Part shown: positions 42,501 through 52,229 of the stretch, piece after piece
Numbering within the stretch: position 1 is the first letter of the stretch
Layout: each line of letters starts with the position of its first letter
DNA from: Arsenicibacter rosenii
Lineage (GTDB): Bacteria > Bacteroidota > Bacteroidia > Cytophagales > Spirosomataceae
NCBI RefSeq assembly: GCF_001870735.1
Contig: NZ_MORL01000007.1
Span: forward strand, 186,001-250,000
Direction of reading: 5' to 3'
Length of the DNA stretch: 64,000 nt
The notes under the pieces: model-generated
What the model saw: only the letters and a program-made list of their open reading frames with translations
Databases searched by the model: none
Told to the model about the DNA's origin: nothing
Program-made: the position numbers and the translations under genes

Positions 42501-43191
42501 AACGCTCAACCGACAGGTTGCGGTACAGCCGGTCGGTGGTAGGGGAGGTGCCGTTTGTGATTTTAGGGCGATAGGCGTTCGGATACTGCTCAATGGTATT
42601 TGTAAGTACATACAAGTCGAGGTCACCGTCATTGTCATAATCGAAAAAGGCAGCATTGGTGGTATGCCCGTCATCTGCAATGCCATATTCCTTTGCCATT
42701 TCCTTGAAAACCGGCGTGCCCCCTTTTGTTCCACCCTGATTTACATAGAGCAGATTCTGCCGTTTTTCAGGGTCTTTGAAAACGGTTGCACCCACATAAA
42801 TATCCAGCCAGCCATCATTGTTAATATCGACCAGCGCTACACCGGAACACCATTTGCCGTTGCCGCCAACACCGGCCTTCGTCGTAATATCCTCAAATTT
42901 TAACTCACCCTGGTTGATATACAGCTTATTGGCTACCTGATTTCCCGAAAAAAACACATCCTGTAAACCATCATTATTGAAATCGCCGATGGCGGTTCCG
43001 CCCCCATTATAGATGTATTCAAAATCGAGGATGTTCATGGAGTCGTTGTCGGTAATCCGGTTAGAAAAGGTAATCCCGGTTTTATCGGCCGAAACGAGTG
43101 TAAACAAAGTATCTGACTGTTGTTGGCATGCCGTACTTAGCCAGCCAACCATGGCAACTGCGGTAGCAACAAGTAGAACGCGTTGGAGCAT
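39520..43191 (-). CDS. CRTAC1-like lipoprotein with FG-GAP repeats and ASPIC/UnbV domain
   Basis: This 1223-residue protein has a lipobox (LSTAC, Cys22). Many FG-GAP/VCBS blades follow, each with a calcium-binding DxNxDG motif (FNNDGLQDVFF, INNDGWLDIYV, DYDNDGDLDLYV and others), and then an ASPIC/UnbV domain near residues 575-660 (MGLGAIVELYYHDP, SPYRGYLSTVEPSAHFGLG, VRVIWPTR). More FG-GAP blades follow. Proteins of this type are frequent in large polysaccharide-utilisation loci of Bacteroidota, where they probably bind glycans at the cell surface. It is divergent from the first SusC gene and co-directional with the glycosidase. Confidence 0.9.
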   Translation of the reverse strand: MLQRVLLVATAVAMVGWLSTACQQQSDTLFTLVSADKTGITFSNRITDNDSMNILDFEYIYNGGGTAIGDFNNDGLQDVFFSGNQVANKLYINQGELKFEDITTKAGVGGNGKWCSGVALVDINNDGWLDIYVGATVFKDPEKRQNLLYVNQGGTKGGTPVFKEMAKEYGIADDGHTTNAAFFDYDNDGDLDLYVLTNTIEQYPNAYRPKITNGTSPTTDRLYRNLSVERLANASLNAKPLFENVSKQAGIQIEGYGLGINICDINRDGWKDVYVTNDYLSDDLMYINNQDGTFTDQRQTYLKHTSNSAMGNDVADINNDGLADIVAVDMLPRDNYRKKMLMGPSSYQVYLNNEEYNFGYQYVRNTLQLNMGNRPAQGKSKKGAPVFSEISLFSDVAETDWSWSPLLIDFDHDGNRDLVVTNGFPKDITDRDFISFRANSSSVSTKEYMLSQIPVVKISNYAFKNNGDLTFSDVTEKWGLKQPSFSNGAAYGDLDNDGDLDYVVNNINDSAFVYRNNLVERKADNANYLRMQFAGPAQNRMGLGAIVELYYHDPKTNEARKQVYEHSPYRGYLSTVEPSAHFGLGNVQTIDEVRVIWPTRNGEVKQTLRNVKVNQTLTVNSKDATENVVPEPDAKPLFTEVTDSLGINFTHQEPEYIDYNVQKLLPHKLSQFAPAVAVGDVNGDGLDDFFVSGSRFHQGTFFIQTANGKFTGKPLFPATARAQTGALQPITLSSLRDPSPNPEKQSEDMGTLLLDVDQDGDVDLYIASGGIEGNAGTEVYMDRLYLNDGKGNFTLAVNALPPVFSSKSCVKATDFDRDGDLDLFVGGRVEPDHYPKPVSSLILRNDSKAGQVKFTDVTAQVAPNLKDIGLVCDALWTDVDNDGWQDLFLAGEWMPLTLLKNQQGKLVKAEDKTLSAKKGWWNSLVSGDFDHDGDVDYIAGNLGLNARMRASDAQPARLYAADFDNNGFYDAIPTIYIPDESGKMQEYTFHGREDLIKQMIAMRARFPYYKDFTTATIDKLLKPEEREKALVLEANYFQSSYLENKGDGTFAIRPLPALAQLAPIFGMVASDVDRDGNLDVMLVGNDYSGEVLMGRYDGLNGLWLKGDGKGGFAPQSLAASGFFVPANAKGLAQLSDAKGHELLVASQNRGRLCVFKDQKPARILRLRPTDASAIITYANGRKEKVEFPYGQSFLSQSGRILTLSPQAKRVDVIDSQGKKRQIQ

Positions 43192-43529
43192 TGTTCAGTA
43201 GGTAAATTAGAATGGCTAAAATACAAAAAACAGTTGGAATGGTGCCATGATTGATGTTTTAGTAAGCAGAGCTGCAAATACAATTTCAGACCGCTCAATA
43301 AATTTATACAAAAAATAAAAAAAAGTATACAATTTTCTGAATGTTGATTGTCAGTCTAATAATGATACTAATAGTAAATGAATTGATAAAAAAGTACATA
43401 AAATGCACCGTATTGGCTCCTTGTATATTTCCTTGTTAATTTTTGATTATAAATATTTTTCCTAAAATTGTTACAAAATAATATACATTAATTAAAAATA
43501 ATTTAACTAAATAATCTCCCTAACATCCT
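43192..43529. other. AT-rich intergenic region between CRTAC1-like and SusC genes
   Basis: No gene is visible in these 338 bp. On the plus strand TTTTTG (43440-43445) and TAAAATTG (43463-43470) are spaced 17 bp apart and could form the SusC promoter. On the minus strand TGTATTTG (43275-43282) is a 7-of-8 match to the -7 element for the CRTAC1-like gene. No clear palindrome or ECF-type element was found. Confidence 0.4.
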
Positions 43530-46500
43530 ATGAAGGTAACTGTATACAAGTTGCTGCAAAGGGTCATGTTCTGCGTATGTATGCTAATCAGCTTACATAC
43601 ACTTGCACAGGACCGACGCATTACCGGGCGTATAACCGGTACCGATGGAGCCGTACCCGGTGCCAATGTTGTTGTAAAAGGTACATCAACAGGAACCGCC
43701 ACCGATGCAGAAGGCAATTATTCCCTCAATGTCCGTACCGGCGATGCAACTCTGGTTATCTCTGCAATCGGTTTTAAAACAAAGGAAGTTGCAATCGGAA
43801 ATCAGACAACGGTCAATGTTTCGTTAGACGATGATGTAACGGCACTGAGCGAAGTTGTGGTTACAGGGTATTCAACGGACAGTAAACGCGAAACGACCGG
43901 TGCCGTTTCTACCGTGAAGGCCCGTGCACTGCAGGCAACGCCATCCGGAAACGTGGAACAGCAGTTACAGGGCCGTGTTTCGGGGGTAACAGTTATTACC
44001 AACGGGCAGCCTGGCACAACGAGTCAGGTGCGTGTACGCGGTTTTGGTGCCTTTGGCGGTAACCAGCCTCTGTACATTGTTGACGGGGTGCCGGTAACAT
44101 CAACAGACTTCCTGTCGCCGGACGATATTGAAACCACAACCGTATTGAAAGATGCCGCTACGGCATCCATTTATGGTGCCCGTGCTGCCAGCGGGGTAAT
44201 TGTCTATACCACAAAGAAGGGGTCTAAGACCGCCCGTAAATTGTCGGTTACCTACGATGGGCAATACGGGGCTACTCTGCCTGGTAAAGGCCAGGACATG
44301 CTGAATCCGACCGAATTTGCCGACTGGACGTGGCGTGCTTTCCGGAATTCCGGCTATAAGCCAGGTGATCCGGAGTGGACACATCAGCAATTTGGTAGCG
44401 GGGCAACACCTGTTATTCCGGATTATCTGATTGTCGGTAATCGTTATGGCGTGACGGGGTCAATTGATCTGGCCGCCGAACGGGCAAAATATAACGTAGA
44501 TCAGAATGCAGGGCCGATTTATCAGGTTGTAAAAGCAAACAAGCAGGGTACTGACTGGTATGACGCTGTAACACGGGTTGCCCCCATTCAGCGGCATGGC
44601 CTCGGATTCTCCGGTGGCACGGAAAGCAGCCGGTATTACATCGGCTTCGGTGCGCAGCGCCAGTCGGGTATCCTGTTATACAATGATTTCTCGCGGTATA
44701 CCTTCCGGGCAAATACAGAATTTGACCTGACCAAGCGTATCCGTATCGGCGAAAATCTTCAGTTTACATACCGTTCCGTGGTTGGCCAGGGTGGTGCGAA
44801 TGGCGGTCAGGGGGTAGCAGCAGATGAAAACCAGATTCTGGGTGCATTCCGTATTCCGACTATTATCCCCATTTATGATGAATTCGGCGGGTATGCCGGT
44901 ACGGCTGCCAAAGGATTTAACAACCCGCGTAACCCGGTTGCCGAGCGCGATAACCTGCGGAATAACAAAGACTTCAACGGCAATGCATTCGGTAATGTGT
45001 ATATCGAAATTGACCCGATTGATAATCTGACATTACGGAGCAGCATCGGCGGGCAGTATAACAATTACTATGGCGTTGGTTATAACCGGATTCAATACGA
45101 AAACTCTGAAAATAACAAGGATTTCGGCTACAACGAGTACGGCGGCTATTCATTTGGGTGGACCGTTACCAACACCATTAACTACAAAAAACGGTTTGGT
45201 ATCCATAATGTAGACGTACTGGTTGGTCAGGAAGCGCTGAATACCGGGGCCAGCCGTGGCATTTCCGGAAACGGTATCAATCCTTTTGCTCTTGACCCTA
45301 ATTACATCACGCTCAGCACGGTTTCGGCTACCAACCGTATTGTCGGCAGTAATTACTTCAAAGGCATTAACTTCTATTCGCTGTTTGGCCAGCTGAAATA
45401 CGCTTACAACGACAAGTACCTGTTCTCGGCGGTTGTCCGTCGTGATGGTTCGTCGCGTTTCGGGGCCAATAACCGGTATGGTGTATTCCCGGCGTTCTCG
45501 GCTGCCTGGCGGCTTTCTTCGGAAAACTTTATGAAAGATATGCCGTGGATCACCGACCTGAAAGTACGCGGCGGTTATGGTCTGATGGGTAACTCAAACA
45601 ACGTGGACCCTAACAACCAGTACAGCTTGTACGGGGCTAATCTTGGTAACTCTGCATACGATATCAACGGCACCAACAACAGTACGTTTGAAGGTTACTA
45701 CCGGACCCGTATCGGCAACCCGAATGCGAAGTGGGAGACCAGCGTTTCTTCGAACATCGGTTTTGACGGTTCGTTCTTCAACAATCGTCTGGAAGTGATT
45801 TTCGACATCTGGCGTAAGGATACCAAAGACCTGTTGTTTCAGGTACCCGTACCGGATGTGATTGGTACGTATGCGGATGCGCCGTTCGTAAATGCGGCGA
45901 AAATGCGGAATCAGGGGATTGATTTGCAGGTAATTACCCGTGGTAAGATTAACGGTGAAGTTGGCTATGAAGCAAACATTACCGGTAGTATGCTGAGCAA
46001 CAAAATTGTTGAACTGACACAGGGGCTGACCTACCTGACGACCATAAACCCTGGCTTCCGGGGCATCAACCCGATCCGCAACCAGTTGGGTTACTCTATT
46101 TCGGCGTTCTATGGCTATCAGGTGATGGGCTTGTTCCAGAACCAGGGTGAAATTGATGCTGCCCCGACGCAGGAAGGCGTTACGAAGTCGAAAGATATCA
46201 CGGCCGAGAACCGTGGGAAACCAACCGGTGTGGGCCGTTTCCGGTATGCCGACCTCAATGGCGACGGGCAGATTACCGCCGACGACCGTACCTATCTGGG
46301 CAGCCCGGTTCCGAAATTTACCGGCGGGCTTAACCTGAAGTTTACGTACAGAAACTTCGACATCGAAACGTACATGTATACTTCGATCGGTAACAAGATT
46401 TTTAACGTATCGAAATGGTATACCGATTTTTATCCGTCATTTTCAGGTGCCTCTATCAGCGCCCGGGTGAAGGATTCATGGTCGCCGGAGAACCCGGACG

Positions 46501-46814
46501 GAAAGCTGCCGATTTTCGAATCAGCCTCTAACTTCAGCACCAACACGCAGTCGAACTCATACTATGTTGAGGACGGTTCGTACTTCCGTCTGCAGAATCT
46601 GTCGATCGGTTATAATGTCCCTGCCAGCTTACTGGGCCGTCTGAAAGTGCAGCGTCTGCGCGTGTTTGCATCGACAAACAACCTGTTTACAATCACGAAA
46701 TACCAGGGGCTGGACCCTAGCGTAGGCGGGTCGGCAGATACAAACTTTGGTATTGATGTTGGTAACTATCCGATCACACGGAGTTTCATTGGTGGAATTA
46801 GCCTTGGTTTCTGA
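43530..46814 (+). CDS. SusC-type TonB-dependent receptor, copy 1
   Basis: This 1094-residue outer-membrane receptor has a signal peptide (cleavage after HTLAQ, residue 27), a carboxypeptidase-regulatory-like domain (about 30-110, ITGRITGTDGAVPGANVVVK), a TonB-box-like VVVTGYS, a plug domain with QLQGRVSGVTV and VDGVPV, and a 22-strand barrel ending in GGISLGF. It should import a glycan bound by the SusD lipoprotein encoded 26 bp later. It closely resembles the receptor at 48956. No sigma/anti-sigma pair is adjacent. Confidence 0.96.
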   Translation: MKVTVYKLLQRVMFCVCMLISLHTLAQDRRITGRITGTDGAVPGANVVVKGTSTGTATDAEGNYSLNVRTGDATLVISAIGFKTKEVAIGNQTTVNVSLDDDVTALSEVVVTGYSTDSKRETTGAVSTVKARALQATPSGNVEQQLQGRVSGVTVITNGQPGTTSQVRVRGFGAFGGNQPLYIVDGVPVTSTDFLSPDDIETTTVLKDAATASIYGARAASGVIVYTTKKGSKTARKLSVTYDGQYGATLPGKGQDMLNPTEFADWTWRAFRNSGYKPGDPEWTHQQFGSGATPVIPDYLIVGNRYGVTGSIDLAAERAKYNVDQNAGPIYQVVKANKQGTDWYDAVTRVAPIQRHGLGFSGGTESSRYYIGFGAQRQSGILLYNDFSRYTFRANTEFDLTKRIRIGENLQFTYRSVVGQGGANGGQGVAADENQILGAFRIPTIIPIYDEFGGYAGTAAKGFNNPRNPVAERDNLRNNKDFNGNAFGNVYIEIDPIDNLTLRSSIGGQYNNYYGVGYNRIQYENSENNKDFGYNEYGGYSFGWTVTNTINYKKRFGIHNVDVLVGQEALNTGASRGISGNGINPFALDPNYITLSTVSATNRIVGSNYFKGINFYSLFGQLKYAYNDKYLFSAVVRRDGSSRFGANNRYGVFPAFSAAWRLSSENFMKDMPWITDLKVRGGYGLMGNSNNVDPNNQYSLYGANLGNSAYDINGTNNSTFEGYYRTRIGNPNAKWETSVSSNIGFDGSFFNNRLEVIFDIWRKDTKDLLFQVPVPDVIGTYADAPFVNAAKMRNQGIDLQVITRGKINGEVGYEANITGSMLSNKIVELTQGLTYLTTINPGFRGINPIRNQLGYSISAFYGYQVMGLFQNQGEIDAAPTQEGVTKSKDITAENRGKPTGVGRFRYADLNGDGQITADDRTYLGSPVPKFTGGLNLKFTYRNFDIETYMYTSIGNKIFNVSKWYTDFYPSFSGASISARVKDSWSPENPDGKLPIFESASNFSTNTQSNSYYVEDGSYFRLQNLSIGYNVPASLLGRLKVQRLRVFASTNNLFTITKYQGLDPSVGGSADTNFGIDVGNYPITRSFIGGISLGF

Positions 46815-46840
46815 TAACCTGAACTTGATCTGAAAGAAAA

Positions 46841-48589
46841 ATGACTAAAAATATAAAACAGGTGGCTGCCGGAGCTGCGGCTACCCTCATGTTAACCTGT
46901 ATAGGGTTTGCCTGTAAAGATAAATTTCTGGATATACCGGCAACGGGGCAGCTGGGAGCATCGCAGCTGGCGTCGAAAAAAGGCATTGAAGGGGCCGTCA
47001 TTTCGGTTTATGCCATGTTGAACGGGCGGTCTGAGCGGCTTGGTTCTTCGTCAAACTGGGTATATGGCAGTATCCGTGGGGGAGACGCCAACAAGGGTAC
47101 TGACCCAGGCGATTTTTCATCAATTAACCCGATTCAGCGCTTTGAAACCATTCCGACGGGCGATGTGGCAGGTGCATGGCGCGTTAAATACGAAGGTATC
47201 AGCCGCGCCAACAACGTACTTCGCCTGCTGGCCAGCGCGGGTCCTGATGTAACAGATGCCGATAAGGCGCGTATTAGTGCCGAAGCTAAGTTTCTGCGGG
47301 GGTTCTACTATTTTGAGTTGAAACGCCTTTATAATAACACGCCTTATGTCGACGAATCGGTTGACTACGCGGCTGGTATTGAGAAGGTTAAAAATGATCA
47401 GGACTTATGGCCGAAAATTGTTGCGGACCTGCAGGCTGCTTATACTAATCTGCCGGAAACACAGGACGCCGCCGGCCGGGCCAACAAATGGGCGGCTGCT
47501 GCTTTGCTGGCAAAAGTCTATATGTATCAGCAAAAATATACTGAAGCCAAGACGTTATATGATCTGATTATCGCCAACGGGAAAACCGCCAACGGTAAGA
47601 AATATGCCTTAGTGGCGAAGTATGCGGATCTGTATAAGGCCTCAAACGACAATAACGAAGAGTCGGTTTTTGCGATTCAGGCAGCGACCAATACCGGTGA
47701 TGCGAATAACGCCAACCCTGAATTTGACCTGAATTATCCGTATAACACCGGTACAAACGGACCAGCCGGTTGCTGCGGGTTCTTTCAGCCAAGTTTCGAA
47801 CTGGTTAACTCATTCCGGACGAATGCAAACGGGTTACCGTTGCTCGACGGCTCGTATAACGCAGCTGGCAATGAGGTGAAAAACGATCAGGGTATCCTGT
47901 CAAGTGCGGCGTTTACACCGGATGCCGGAAACCTCGATCCGCGTCTCGACCACTCTGTTGGTCGCCGGGGTATTCCTTATCTGGATTGGCAGGATCATCC
48001 TGGCTATGACTGGATCCGGAAGCAGGATTACGGCGGACCTTATACGCCTAAGAAGTATGTCTATTATCGGGCAGACCAGGGCACTTACCAGCAAAGTAAT
48101 GGCTGGCACCCGGGATATACGGCCATGAACTACACCATTATCCGGTACGCGGATGTGTTGTTGATGGCGGCAGAAGCTGAAGTAGAAGCAGGATCATTGA
48201 CCAAGGCACTTGAGTATGTAAACATGGTCCGGAAGCGGGCGGCTAACCCGGCGGGTTATGTGACAAAAAATAATGCGCCGGCGGCCAAATATGTAATCAG
48301 TGAATATCCTGCTTCGGCGTTTGCTTCTAAAGAAGCAGCCAGAAATGCTGTTCGTTTTGAACGTAAACTGGAGCTTTCCGGCGAGGGCCACCGTTTCTTC
48401 GACCTGCTGCGTTGGGGAGTTGTGGAAGCCAGTGTCAATGCTTACCTGTCTTATGAAGGGCAAAAGCTGCCGGTTGCTTTAGGTAGCGCACGGTTTACAC
48501 CCAATCAGGATGAATATTTACCGATTCCGCAAGCGCAGATTGACTTGCAGGGGAAAGACGTTCTGAAACAGAATCCAGGGTATCAATAA
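46841..48589 (+). CDS. SusD/RagB-type glycan-binding lipoprotein, copy 1
   Basis: This 582-residue lipoprotein (lipobox IGFAC, Cys25) has the SusD start KDKFLDIPATG, RANNVLRLLASAG, AEAKFLRGFYYFELKRLYNNTPYV and TPR-type helices, with the C-terminal motif FERKLELSGEGHRFFDLLRWG. It sits on the cell surface and caps the barrel of the SusC partner. It follows SusC copy 1 by 26 bp and ends before a strong terminator, so the two form one transcript. Confidence 0.96.
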   Translation: MTKNIKQVAAGAAATLMLTCIGFACKDKFLDIPATGQLGASQLASKKGIEGAVISVYAMLNGRSERLGSSSNWVYGSIRGGDANKGTDPGDFSSINPIQRFETIPTGDVAGAWRVKYEGISRANNVLRLLASAGPDVTDADKARISAEAKFLRGFYYFELKRLYNNTPYVDESVDYAAGIEKVKNDQDLWPKIVADLQAAYTNLPETQDAAGRANKWAAAALLAKVYMYQQKYTEAKTLYDLIIANGKTANGKKYALVAKYADLYKASNDNNEESVFAIQAATNTGDANNANPEFDLNYPYNTGTNGPAGCCGFFQPSFELVNSFRTNANGLPLLDGSYNAAGNEVKNDQGILSSAAFTPDAGNLDPRLDHSVGRRGIPYLDWQDHPGYDWIRKQDYGGPYTPKKYVYYRADQGTYQQSNGWHPGYTAMNYTIIRYADVLLMAAEAEVEAGSLTKALEYVNMVRKRAANPAGYVTKNNAPAAKYVISEYPASAFASKEAARNAVRFERKLELSGEGHRFFDLLRWGVVEASVNAYLSYEGQKLPVALGSARFTPNQDEYLPIPQAQIDLQGKDVLKQNPGYQ

Positions 48590-48955
48590 AACAGGGGAAT
48601 ATTAGTTTTGTACAAGAAGGGGACAATTTGTCCCCTTTTTTTTTGTCCATTTGTTACTGTATACATTATCTGGTGAATAAATAGTTTATTTCTTATTAGT
48701 AAATAATTTGTAAAAAAATAAATACATAGTTTTCATGTTTTCCTATCATGAGTATGCACTAATAAATATAGGAATAGTTATAATGGTAAAATATCTGATT
48801 TACAGTGTTTTATGTATATGATTCGTGCTGTTTGTGATAAAATTGTATTATATCGGTAACTAGTAGTACTAAAAAAAATGTTAAAATTATTTTATGGTAT
48901 TACAGAATTGATATAAAATTGAGTCGGTTTCAAACTTAACAATCCCTTAACAACT
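48590..48955. other. AT-rich intergenic region between the two SusCD pairs
   Basis: Apart from the terminator of pair 1, these 366 bp hold no gene. TAAAATTG at 48914-48921 (7 of 8 to TAnnTTTG) repeats the sequence upstream of SusC copy 1 and may be the promoter. Both SusC start codons are preceded by an AATCCC(T)TAAC-like block. Confidence 0.4.
48617..48645 (+). terminator. Intrinsic terminator of SusCD pair 1
   Basis: The arms AAGGGGACAA and TTGTCCCCTT fold around a very short loop and are followed by an eight- to nine-base T run. Confidence 0.92.
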
Positions 48956-51900
48956 ATGAGAGCAAAACTTTACAAGTTATTGCCATCTGCTTTGTGGGTA
49001 GGATTTATGCTATTTCTTAGTATAAGTGCCTTTGCCCAGGAACGCCGGATTACCGGTAAAGTTAGCGGTCCCGATGGTGCAGTGCCGGGTGCTAACGTTG
49101 TGGTGAAAGGCTCGTCAACAGGGACAGCCACGGATGCCGAAGGGGCATTCACATTAAATGTTCGGGGAGATAACCCTGTTTTAGTAGTTTCTGCAATCGG
49201 TTTCAAGAGCCGTGAAGTATCGGTCGGAAATCAGACTAATCTGTCAATTCGTCTGGAAGATGATGTTACCGCGTTGAGCGAAGTAATCGTAACAGGTTAC
49301 TCAACGAGTAACAAGCGTGATGCGACAGGTTCAGTGGCAACGGTCAAAACAAAAGACCTTACTGCAGTACCATCCGGTAACGTTGAACAACAGCTTCAGG
49401 GTCGGGTTGCCGGTGTAACGGTCATTGCAACCGGTCAGCCGGGTGCCGCCAGCCAGATTCGGGTACGTGGTTTTGGTAGTTTTGGTGATAACCGTCCACT
49501 GTATGTTGTTGATGGTATCCCGACACAGAACATCGATTTTCTTGCTCCGGACGATATTGAGACTACAACCGTACTGAAAGATGCCGCGTCGGCTTCAATA
49601 TACGGTGCACGTGCAGCCAGTGGTGTAATTGTTTACACGACGAAAAAAGGTTCACGCAATGCCCGCAAGCTGAACGTAACGTATGACGGTCTATATGGTG
49701 CAACTGACCCTGGTAAAGGCCAGAAGATGATGAACCCGACAGATTTTGCACAGTGGACTAATCAGGCATACATTAACTCAGGACAGACATATGCTCACCC
49801 GCAATTCGGAACATTAGGGCCAGGTAAAACGGCTGTTATTCCTGATTACATTAACGTCGGTGGCCGTTCGGGTGTAGTGGGTACAGTTGACCTGGCAGCT
49901 GAAAAAGCAAAGTATAATGTTGACCCAACTGCCGGTTCTATCTATCAGGTAGTAAAAGCCAACCGGGCGGGTACAGACTGGTATAAGGAGATTACGCGCG
50001 TAGCACCGTTGCAGCGCCACTCACTGGGCTTCTCAGGTGGTACAGAAAACAGCCGGTTCTACATTGGTCTGAATGCGCAGAATCAGGGAGGGATCCTGAA
50101 ATACAACGATTTCAAGCGGTATAGCTTCCGGGCAAACTCTGAATTCGATATTTCGAAGAAAGTACGCATTGGCGAAAACCTGCAGTTTACATACCGTTCA
50201 ACCAACGGAGCTATCGGAGATAACGGTGGTTTCGGGGTATCAGATGACGAAAGCGTAATTCTGTCGGCTTTCCGTATGCCGTCAATCATTCCGGTATATG
50301 ATGAGTTCGGCGGGTATGCCGGTACGGCTGCAAAAGGGTTTAACAACCCGCGTAACCCGGTTGCAGAACGTGACGGGGTCGCCAATAACCGTGGGTTTGG
50401 TACTAGTGGCTTCGGTAATATCTACGTAGAAGTTGATCCTATTCCCGGCTTGACGTTACGCAGCAGCATTGGCGGGAGCTACAGCAATTTCTATAACTGG
50501 AGCTATGGTCGTTTACAGTATGAGAATTCAGAGAACAACTCGGCCTTCAGCTATAATGAAGGAGGTGGATTTGGCTTTGCATGGGTGTTGACAAACCAGG
50601 CTACTTATTCAAAACGGCTTGGCTTCCATAGCGTAAAAGCAATTGTTGGTCAGGAAGCACTGAATGATGGTAGCGGTAAAAACATTTCCGGTAACGGTTT
50701 GAACCCATTCTCGACAGATCCTAACTACATTACATTAAGTACCGTATCTGCCAGTGGAAAACAGGTAAACTCCGGCTATTTTAAAGGGGTTAACTTCTAC
50801 TCGGTATTCGGGCAGGTAGAGTATAACTTCAACGAGCGTTATTATCTGACAGGTGTTGTTCGTCGCGACGGTTCATCCCGTTTCGGTGCCAACAGCCGGT
50901 ATGGTGTGTTCCCTGCGTTCTCGGCTGCATGGCGCGTATCGTCAGAAAGCTTCATGAAAGATATTCCGGCCGTTTCTGACCTGAAAATCCGTGGTGGCTA
51001 TGGCACAATGGGTAACTCAAACAGTGTTGATCCGAATAACCAGTACAGCTTATATGCGGCAAGTGTTGGAGCATCGGCTTATGACATCAATGGTACGAAC
51101 TCAAGTGTTGCGGAAGGATATTACCGGACACGTATCGGTAACCCGGATGCGCGTTGGGAAACGGCTGTAACGAAAAACCTGGGTATCGACATCTCCCTGC
51201 TGAACAACCGCTGGGAAGCCAGCATTGACTTATGGCAGAAAGATACCCGTGACCTGTTGTTCCAGGTACCTATCACAGCAACTGCCGGTCCTCGTGCATC
51301 TGCTCCGTCGGTTAACGTTGCTAAAATGCAGAATAAAGGTCTGGATATCTTAGTGACAAACCGTGGCAAAATCACCGGTGACTGGAACTATGAAGCGACT
51401 CTGACTGGTACGTTCCTCAAAAACACAGTGAAAGAACTGGCCAATGGTCTGACGTATATTACGTCAATTAACCCTGGCTACCGTGGTATTAACCCGATCC
51501 GTAACCAGCTGGGCTATTCACTGTCAGCCTTCTACGGTTACAAAGTGGTTGGCCTGTTCCAGAATCAGTCAGAAGTAGATGCTGCTCCTCAGCAGGATGG
51601 TAAAGGTGTTGGCCGTTTCCGCTACGCTGACCTGAATGGTGACGGCAAAATCACGGCTGATGACCGTACGTATCTGGGTAGCCCGGTTCCTAAATTCACA
51701 GGTGGTTTCAACTTTACCGTTCGCTATAAAGGGTTTGATCTGAACGCATACATGTATGCTTCAGTTGGTAACAAAATCTTTAACGTATCGAAGTGGTTTA
51801 CTGATTTCTATCCATCGTTTGCCGGTGCAGCCATCAGCGAACGCGTGAAAAACTCCTGGACTCCTCAGAACACAGGCGCTACTATTCCGATCTTCGAAAC

Positions 51901-52192
51901 AGCGTCTAACTTCAGTACAAACACGCAGTCGAACTCATTCTATGTAGAAGATGGTTCATACCTGCGCTTCCAGAACCTGTCAATCGGTTATAACATCCCG
52001 GCTAATGTATTGGGTAAATTAAAAGCCAACCGTCTGCGTATCTCTGCTTCGGTGAATAACCTGGCCACCATTACTAAATACCAGGGTCTGGATCCTGCCG
52101 TCGGTGGTAATGCCGATACACAGTTCGGTATCGACGTAGGAAACTATCCGTTGACCCGTAGCTGGAACCTGGGTATTAACCTCGGCTTTTAA
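48956..52192 (+). CDS. SusC-type TonB-dependent receptor, copy 2
   Basis: This 1078-residue receptor is a clear paralogue of copy 1 over its full length: signal peptide (cleavage after SAFAQ), regulatory-like domain with ITGKVSGPDGAVPGANVVVK, VIVTGYS, plug with QLQGRVAGVTV and the barrel ending in NLGINLGF. Differences concentrate in extracellular-loop regions of the barrel, as expected if the ligands differ. Its codons (for example CGT for Arg and GGT for Gly) look more biased than those of copy 1, which suggests higher expression. It is paired with the SusD gene 37 bp downstream. Confidence 0.96.
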   Translation: MRAKLYKLLPSALWVGFMLFLSISAFAQERRITGKVSGPDGAVPGANVVVKGSSTGTATDAEGAFTLNVRGDNPVLVVSAIGFKSREVSVGNQTNLSIRLEDDVTALSEVIVTGYSTSNKRDATGSVATVKTKDLTAVPSGNVEQQLQGRVAGVTVIATGQPGAASQIRVRGFGSFGDNRPLYVVDGIPTQNIDFLAPDDIETTTVLKDAASASIYGARAASGVIVYTTKKGSRNARKLNVTYDGLYGATDPGKGQKMMNPTDFAQWTNQAYINSGQTYAHPQFGTLGPGKTAVIPDYINVGGRSGVVGTVDLAAEKAKYNVDPTAGSIYQVVKANRAGTDWYKEITRVAPLQRHSLGFSGGTENSRFYIGLNAQNQGGILKYNDFKRYSFRANSEFDISKKVRIGENLQFTYRSTNGAIGDNGGFGVSDDESVILSAFRMPSIIPVYDEFGGYAGTAAKGFNNPRNPVAERDGVANNRGFGTSGFGNIYVEVDPIPGLTLRSSIGGSYSNFYNWSYGRLQYENSENNSAFSYNEGGGFGFAWVLTNQATYSKRLGFHSVKAIVGQEALNDGSGKNISGNGLNPFSTDPNYITLSTVSASGKQVNSGYFKGVNFYSVFGQVEYNFNERYYLTGVVRRDGSSRFGANSRYGVFPAFSAAWRVSSESFMKDIPAVSDLKIRGGYGTMGNSNSVDPNNQYSLYAASVGASAYDINGTNSSVAEGYYRTRIGNPDARWETAVTKNLGIDISLLNNRWEASIDLWQKDTRDLLFQVPITATAGPRASAPSVNVAKMQNKGLDILVTNRGKITGDWNYEATLTGTFLKNTVKELANGLTYITSINPGYRGINPIRNQLGYSLSAFYGYKVVGLFQNQSEVDAAPQQDGKGVGRFRYADLNGDGKITADDRTYLGSPVPKFTGGFNFTVRYKGFDLNAYMYASVGNKIFNVSKWFTDFYPSFAGAAISERVKNSWTPQNTGATIPIFETASNFSTNTQSNSFYVEDGSYLRFQNLSIGYNIPANVLGKLKANRLRISASVNNLATITKYQGLDPAVGGNADTQFGIDVGNYPLTRSWNLGINLGF

Positions 52193-52229
52193 TAGAAACA
52201 CTTAACCGTTTTATCATAAAAGAAATCTT

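Noticed and set aside
41956-42501. 181-codon plus-strand frame opposite the FG-GAP lipoprotein gene
   Set aside because: It is antisense to repeated DxNxDG calcium motifs, and the repeated valine-rich product reflects these.
43192-48955. Possible ECF sigma/anti-sigma control of the SusCD pairs
   Set aside because: No sigma, anti-sigma or hybrid two-component gene lies near either pair, and the first receptor lacks an obvious signalling extension.
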